From positions 124,001 to 188,000 of the forward strand of contig JAPQWV010000729.1 in the NCBI GenBank assembly GCA_027422505.1: a DNA stretch of 64,000 nucleotides, given 5' to 3'. The notes under the pieces were generated by a model. That model was not told where the DNA came from. It did not search any database and saw nothing but the letters and a program-made list of their open reading frames with translations. Both the position numbers and the translations under genes were made by a program. This DNA comes from Craterostigma plantagineum. Taxonomy: Eukaryota; Streptophyta; Magnoliopsida; Lamiales; Linderniaceae. The number at the start of each line of letters is the position of its first letter. Within the stretch, counting starts at the first letter, position 1. This document shows positions 58,857 through 64,000 of this stretch, one piece after another.

Positions 58857-60962
58857 TGTTAGGGAGTGTGCCCTCGGAATGCCATACGAGGACTAGGAAT
58901 AGTAAAGGGCACACGATGATGTATAGGTTGTAAGACAGGTTTATTGAATATACCGTCAAATAAATTAATGATTATATATTTTAATTATAATAAAGGCATT
59001 ATTATTTATTTATCGAATTTAAAGTCTACCTGGCATCCGGTAGTGCGATAAATAAATAACACCCAAATGTTTGAGTTGGACGTCTGATTCTCGTGAGACG
59101 AGAGAGGAGACACCAGATGGACCATAATCTCAACATTAAATAAAAAGTCCGTAAGTCTAAGGATTCTAAGTGGGTGACTAGATATCCGAATATATCCATT
59201 GACGACCACATAGTATCGGTAGTGTCACCGATTACCTGAGAGGTTGTGGGTCGTAAAGGAGATATTGGTGATCGGAGAGATTGCGTATTCGGACATTCGG
59301 CTCGTATTCGTCTCAATCACATGGCTAGGATGTTGTTAATGATTGAACGAATGACTATAGCAGCCTCAGACCGATAGGGTCATTGACGGATTTGCTTTCG
59401 CGATTTCGGTTTGTCGCTAGTTGGCTAGGCTCGCAAGTGTTCATAAAAGAGACACGGGTCAGCAACGAAACGCAACCGACTTTATGGAGGTGATTACCGA
59501 GCTTTGACTGCTATTGGGATTCAATGCCTATATCCGTATAGGTTAATGTCCTATGAGGTAATCGGAGAGCGACGATTATAAGGCCTTCGGCCGAAGCTTG
59601 GAAAACTTGCTTGTATTAGATACAGAGCGGAGTTTAAATAATCGGATCGGTCTCGATTATAACATAGTGTTAGGTTAGTGAGTTTGACATTTGCGTGGCT
59701 CTCACCTAACCGGGACGCAGGTGAAAGACATAAGAAGTATTTAAATGTATACACTATAGTCGGTTCCCCCGAATTTCGATTAGATCAAAATTCGTTCTCA
59801 ACTGGGATCTGTCCGGTACCGTGGGATTGGCTAGGCGAATACCGGGACTCGTGGATTCCTCCCATGCCAGTTGAGACGGACCTAGAGAGTCGCGCTTAAA
59901 AATGGTAATGAACTTGAACGAAAACGGCGGGCTTTTATGTGGAACCTAACGAATGAGATTCGTTGAGGTAGTGGCATAGTTGATATGAGGTGTCGACGAC
60001 TTAGTTAAATTCCAGTGACAGTCACGGAAATAATTAGGACTTGAGATTGTCTGAAGCGCTTAATTAATTAACTAAGTGGGCTCAATTATAATTAAAATAA
60101 TTAGATTGGATTTAATTATTTTATTATTTAAAATTGAGGGACTAAATTGAGAATTTAGAAACCTTAAGGGCCAAAACGAAATTATCAAAATAAATAAAAA
60201 AATATAGAAAACTCTACACATCCCAAAGTGGGATGTGTAGAATAAATGACTCATGGTGTGAGTCATTAACAAGTGTCTAATTTGACACTTGTTTGTCACA
60301 ATTAAAAAAAAAAATTCCATAAAGGAGCACAAAACGTGAGGTGCAAGATGGTGTGATGGGAATTTTTGCTTCATTGCACAAATAAAAAAAATAGAAAAAA
60401 AGAAGTAGAATTTGTAGAACTTCTTAATCCACGTAAAACCGAAGGGTTCGTTTGGTGAGTCCCGACGCCCGAATCGAACTGCGCTAGCCATCGGGAGCAG
60501 TCTCGGAGGTTTATTCATAGTCATACCGGCGTGACGATCTAGCCCGGAGGCCCCGCGATCCAGACGAGGTGTAGCCACGTCCATCCGAGGCGACGACAGA
60601 AGAAACCTCGTTCACCGAAGGTATACCTCGAACCCTAACGATTTGATTTACGCAACATACCAAACGATATCGGAATAACTCGAAAGACCCCTCGTTGGAA
60701 ACGCCGGAAATGTAGAATTATTCTGGAAAGTTTGGTATCGATCGGAAATCGTTCGGTCGTCAAATAGTTAAAAGACGGCAGACTGCCGTTTTACTCGAAT
60801 TAATAATTTCGAACCACAGATTTGATTTTGTGAAAAATACCAAACAACATCGGAATAATTCGAAAGACCTATCGTTGCGAACGTTGGGAAGTGTAGAATT
60901 ATTCTGGAAAATTTGGTATTGATCAAAAATCATTTCGGTCTTCAAATAATCGAAAAATGACT
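58857..60962 (+). repeat. Copia 3' LTR, forward, truncated
   Basis: Begins TGTTAGGGAG at 58857 right after the polypurine tract and runs 2.1 kb, including the complete hairpin cassette. It is cut about 300 bp before its end, at 60962, where a shared GACTG leads into reverse internal sequence of another copy. Confidence 0.85.
60214..60293. other. Three-hairpin cassette, forward copy
   Basis: CTACACATCCC/GGGATGTGTAG (60214-60240), AATGACTCA/TGAGTCATT (60245-60267) and AACAAGTGTC/GACACTTGTT (60268-60293). The second and third hairpins abut with no spacer. All stems are perfect. Confidence 0.85.
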
Positions 60963-61004
60963 GCCTTCGGTCGAACCATTCATGAGCCTTGGCTCTGATA
61001 CCAC
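60963..61004 (-). other. Copia leader and primer-binding site, reverse
   Basis: On the minus strand this reads from the LTR end CCCAACA through G and TGGTATCAGAGCCAAGG (61003-60987) into a short untranslated leader. It is the only complete primer site of this copia family in the window. Confidence 0.85.
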
Positions 61005-62682
61005 TGTTGGGGTGGGCCCGATTAATCGACGCTGGCCCCCAAACAGCGCAACGTGGCTATAGCGGAAGCGCGGTTTGTACCGAGCGGCATAAAGTGGCAA
61101 ATTTTCGATTTTTAATATCTAAATTCAACCTTACCCCATTCGGCTTCTCCCGAGGGTCTGAGATGCTGCCCTATGCCTCGGGAGATCGCGGTTAATTCGA
61201 ATTATCAAAATTCGAATTTATTTCCAATTTATTCGAATTAATAATTTAGATCCAAATTAATCGAACAAAGCGGCAACCAGACGTTTTTCGATTATTTGGA
61301 GACCGAAATGATTTTTCATCAATACCAAACTTTCCAAAATAATTCTACACTTCCTAACGTTCGCAACGATAGGTCTTTCGGATTATTCCGACATCGTTTG
61401 ATATTTTTCTCAAAATCAAATCTGTGGTTCGAAATTATTAATTCGAGTAAAACGGCAGTCTGCCGTCTTTTAACTATTTGACGACCGCTTTAAGGTTCGA
61501 GGTATACCTTCGGTGAACGAGATTTCTTTTGTCGTTGGCTCGGATGGACGTGGCTGCACCTTGTCGGAATCCCGGGGCCTCCGGACTAGATCGTCACGCC
61601 GGTATGACCTTGAACAAACCTCCGAAACTGTTCCTGTTAGCTAGCACAGTTCGGTTCGGGCGTTAGGACTCGTCAAACGAATCTGTGGCTTGTTGTACGT
61701 GGGTTAAGGAATTCTTTTCTTTTTCCTCTCTTGTTATACTTATGGAAAAAAAAAACAAAGTTCCTATCCCATGTAGAAACTCACGTTGCCTTCTTATTAT
61801 ACATGTTTAATTATTATTTTTTAATTATTATTTTTCTAATGGAACAATACCACATGTCAAGGTGAGTCATTAAGCTAGATTAATCTAGCATCACACGTTA
61901 GCACTTAGTATTACATATATATTTATATATATTTTATTTACTAAGTGATAATTTCATTTCGGCCCCTGAGATTTCTAAATTTCCTAATTATTTCCGTGAC
62001 TGTCACTGGAATTTAACTAAGTCGTCGACACCTCATATCAACTTTGCCACTACCTCAACGAATCTCATTCATTAGGTTCCACAGAACAGCCCGCCGTTTT
62101 CGTTCAAGTTCATTACCCGCGACTCTCTAGGTCCGTCTCAACTGACATGGGAGGAATCCACGAGTCCCGGTATTCGCCTAGCCAATCCAACGGTACCGAA
62201 CAGATCCCAGTTGAGAACGAATTTTGATCTAATCGAAATTCGGGCGAACCGACTATAGTGTATACATTTAAATACTTCTTACGCCTTTCACTTGCGTCCC
62301 GGTTAGGTGAGAGCCATGCAAATGTCAAACTCACTAACCTAACACTATGTTATAATCGAGACCGAACGATTATTTAAACTCCGCTCTGTATCTAATACAA
62401 GCAAGTTTTCCAAGCTTCGGCCGAAGGCTTTATAATCGTCACTCTCCGATTACCTCATAGGACATTAACCTATACGAATATAGGCAGTGAATTCCGCTAG
62501 CAGTCAAAGCCCGGCAATCACCTCCGTAAAGTCGGTTGCGTTTCGTCGCTGACCCGTGTCTCATTTATGACCACTTGCGAGCCTAGCCGACTAGCGACAA
62601 ACCGAAATCGCGAAAGCAAATCCGTCAATGACCCTATCGGTCTGAGGCTGCAATAGTCATTCGTTCAATCATTGACAACATT
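61005..62682 (-). repeat. Copia 5' LTR, reverse, truncated and diverged
   Basis: Starts at the exact LTR end (TGTTGGGGTGGG on the plus strand) and runs back through the LTR, with deletions near 61487 and 61982. It breaks off at 62682. The AT-rich middle differs from all other copies and carries different palindromes (61874-61889, 61902-61947). Confidence 0.8.
61874..61947. other. Alternative palindromes at cassette position
   Basis: A perfect palindrome GCTAGATTAATCTAGC (61874-61889) and an inverted pair CACTTAGTA/TACTAAGTG (61902-61910 and 61939-61947) occupy the place where other copies have the three-hairpin cassette. Confidence 0.65.
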
Positions 62683-63457
62683 CGATTTTCGGCTTGTGTC
62701 TGTTTCGCGACTATACTTTGTTCTGTATTCTGCTCTGTATTCTGCTCGTCATTGTGCTTCAATCGAGAAACTAGTTGACACAATTTCCTTTCCGATCGAA
62801 ATACTTCTTCCACCGCAAACCCGCACGAGAAATCTGTTCCACACGAATCTGCCCGAGCTTAATCTGTTCAACGAGAAATCTTTTCATCATTCAACAGCGA
62901 ACAACTCTGTTTAACCCTCGAAAAATCTGTTCAAACACTTGAGAAATTGGGTCAACGAGTTAAACTTGAGTCAACGCTCGAAAAACTCACACCGAGAATT
63001 TTTTTAATCGAAAAATCGTCTGATTTTTTTTCGATTGAGAAAACCTGAACTTCATCTACTTCGTGCGTCGACATTTAGATACATATACATACACAGGGCA
63101 AATTGCGTTTGTAGAATATCAATATTAGTTGTGCTTTGATTTAATTAGCTGTTCTTGTAACTAGGGGCGTTGATTGTATTAGTCCTTAGTTTAGGATTTG
63201 GTTTGTAATTTATACCAAGTATGTTTGGTATAAATAGATATACAAACAATGAGCTTAATACAGACAATTAGTCAATAGATCCGAAAGGCTTGCAAATCCA
63301 ATTCTAGAGAAAGTCAAAAACCATTCTCTCACTACTCGAATTCTCTCTCGTATTCTTCATTGGAAGGTTTTCGATCGAAATTATTTTCCACAATTCTAAT
63401 CGATTTCCTTAGGATTTGAGTCTATGATCATAGGAGTTGATAATCTAGGACATAACA
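62683..63457 (+). repeat. 5' LTR of a further LTR element (start unclear)
   Basis: New sequence unrelated to the copia LTR next to it. Its end is well defined: ...CTAGGACATAACA at 63457, then a primer-binding site. The LTR start is not certain; a short LTR from about 63109 (TGTAGAATATC) is possible, in which case 62683-63108 is other sequence. A TATA box and downstream CT-rich stretch support an LTR promoter. The element continues beyond the window, so its proteins are unseen; Ty1/copia is likely from the primer site style. Confidence 0.6.
63208..63235. promoter_or_regulatory. TATA box inside an inverted repeat
   Basis: ATTTATACCAA and TTGGTATAAAT are exact reverse complements separated by six bases, so TATAAAT is present on both strands. 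The forward copy (63229-63235) sits about 230 bp before the LTR end, a normal place for the element's promoter. Confidence 0.6.
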
Positions 63458-63459
63458 AT

Positions 63460-63471
63460 TGGTAGCAGAGC
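63460..63471 (+). other. Primer-binding site of the right-hand element
   Basis: TGGTAGCAGAGC, two bases after the LTR end TAACA. It differs by one base from the TGGTATCAGAGC used by the other elements here. Confidence 0.75.
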
Positions 63472-64000
63472 AGATTCGTTCTGTTTTGAATCAAAATTGT
63501 TAGAATTCGGATCGAAAATTTAATTCTGAAACTGTTCTGTGCGAAGAACAGTTTTGGCGCGAAAGCTGATTTTCGATCTGATTTGCTGAATTCTGTGCTT
63601 GGTTTGAATTTGATGTTTCTGTGCTCGTTGTTGTTATACTTTGATTGCGATTAGATTCGTAGCTGTTTGAACATCATTTTAGCAGATTGAATTTAATCTG
63701 AAAAGTCACTGTTCATGCGAAGAACAGTTTGAACACGTTCTGATTTTGCTTAAGTTCGACATGTTTAGCTTCGTAACGTGTTTAATTGTGTGTTCGTGCG
63801 TATTCATCATCTGATTACAAGCAATTACCTGCAATCTCAGAATCTAATTCATCGTTTTTGCATGAATCAGTGTTAAGTGCATTATGTGATTTTTGCGATA
63901 ATTTCAATTTTTCTTGCTAGGTTCTTCGATCAGGTTAATTTCTCGATCGTAAAACTCGGCGCGAAAATTTTTCTCGATCAGAATAATCTAGGACCTAACA
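63472..64000 (+). other. Leader of the right-hand element
   Basis: Untranslated leader without an open frame of note. The last 17 bases (TAATCTAGGACCTAACA, 63984-64000) repeat the LTR end at 63441-63457 with one change. Confidence 0.5.

Noticed and set aside
62672..62914. An 80-codon frame at the right-hand junction
   Set aside because: It straddles the break between copia LTR and new LTR sequence; no domain.

Overview
This window is plant nuclear DNA and is built almost entirely of retrotransposons. I see no host gene. The organism class is inferred from the elements: Ty3/gypsy Athila-type elements with the primer-binding site TGGCGCCGTTGCC, a chromodomain-bearing Ty3/gypsy element, Ty1/copia elements primed by TGGTATCAGAGC, a non-autonomous long-LTR element and a tRNA-derived SINE. 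Together these point to an angiosperm, probably a eudicot. The density of nested elements suggests heterochromatin, perhaps pericentromeric. The species cannot be named from this sequence.

Layout. 1-7729 is AT-rich, old, degraded DNA. It holds a decayed LTR-like stretch (1-1995), candidate terminal-inverted-repeat elements (3318-4994, with a smaller one inside), a SINE with a perfect 18-bp target duplication (5950-6130) and an array of TTCGAA-type motifs (6640-7320). 7735-17868 is a complete, young, minus-strand non-autonomous LTR element (LARD type). It has 3.8-kb nearly identical LTRs, a 5-bp target duplication CTTGG, a Met-type primer site, a polypurine tract and no coding domain.

18023-28896 and 50665-62682 are one Ty1/copia family shattered into alternating forward and reverse blocks of a roughly 2.4-kb LTR and of pol (integrase, reverse transcriptase, RNase H). 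The junctions often show a few bases of microhomology. Different pol blocks share the same frameshift, so they descend from one already defective copy.

28897-50664 is a minus-strand Athila-type element inserted into the copia RNase H gene, with TTGGT duplicated at both ends. It keeps gag, protease, reverse transcriptase/RNase H and integrase, each broken by frameshifts. Its integrase is interrupted by an 11.3-kb block (32518-43846). That block contains the 3' part of a second Athila element and a chromovirus present as a 2.6-kb head-to-head inverted repeat. Both chromovirus arms carry Asp-to-Tyr at the second catalytic position of integrase. 62683-64000 is the 5' end of another LTR element, probably Ty1/copia, with LTR end and primer site visible; it runs out of the window.

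Relative order, from nesting: the copia family inserted and was rearranged; Athila entered copia; the inner Athila/chromovirus block entered Athila. The LARD is judged young from its LTR identity. The features most worth a second look are the chromovirus inverted repeat with a dead integrase, a three-hairpin cassette in the copia LTR that keeps its folding while its sequence changes, the mismatched U3 regions of the Athila LTRs, and dense TCGACAT arrays in the LARD LTRs.
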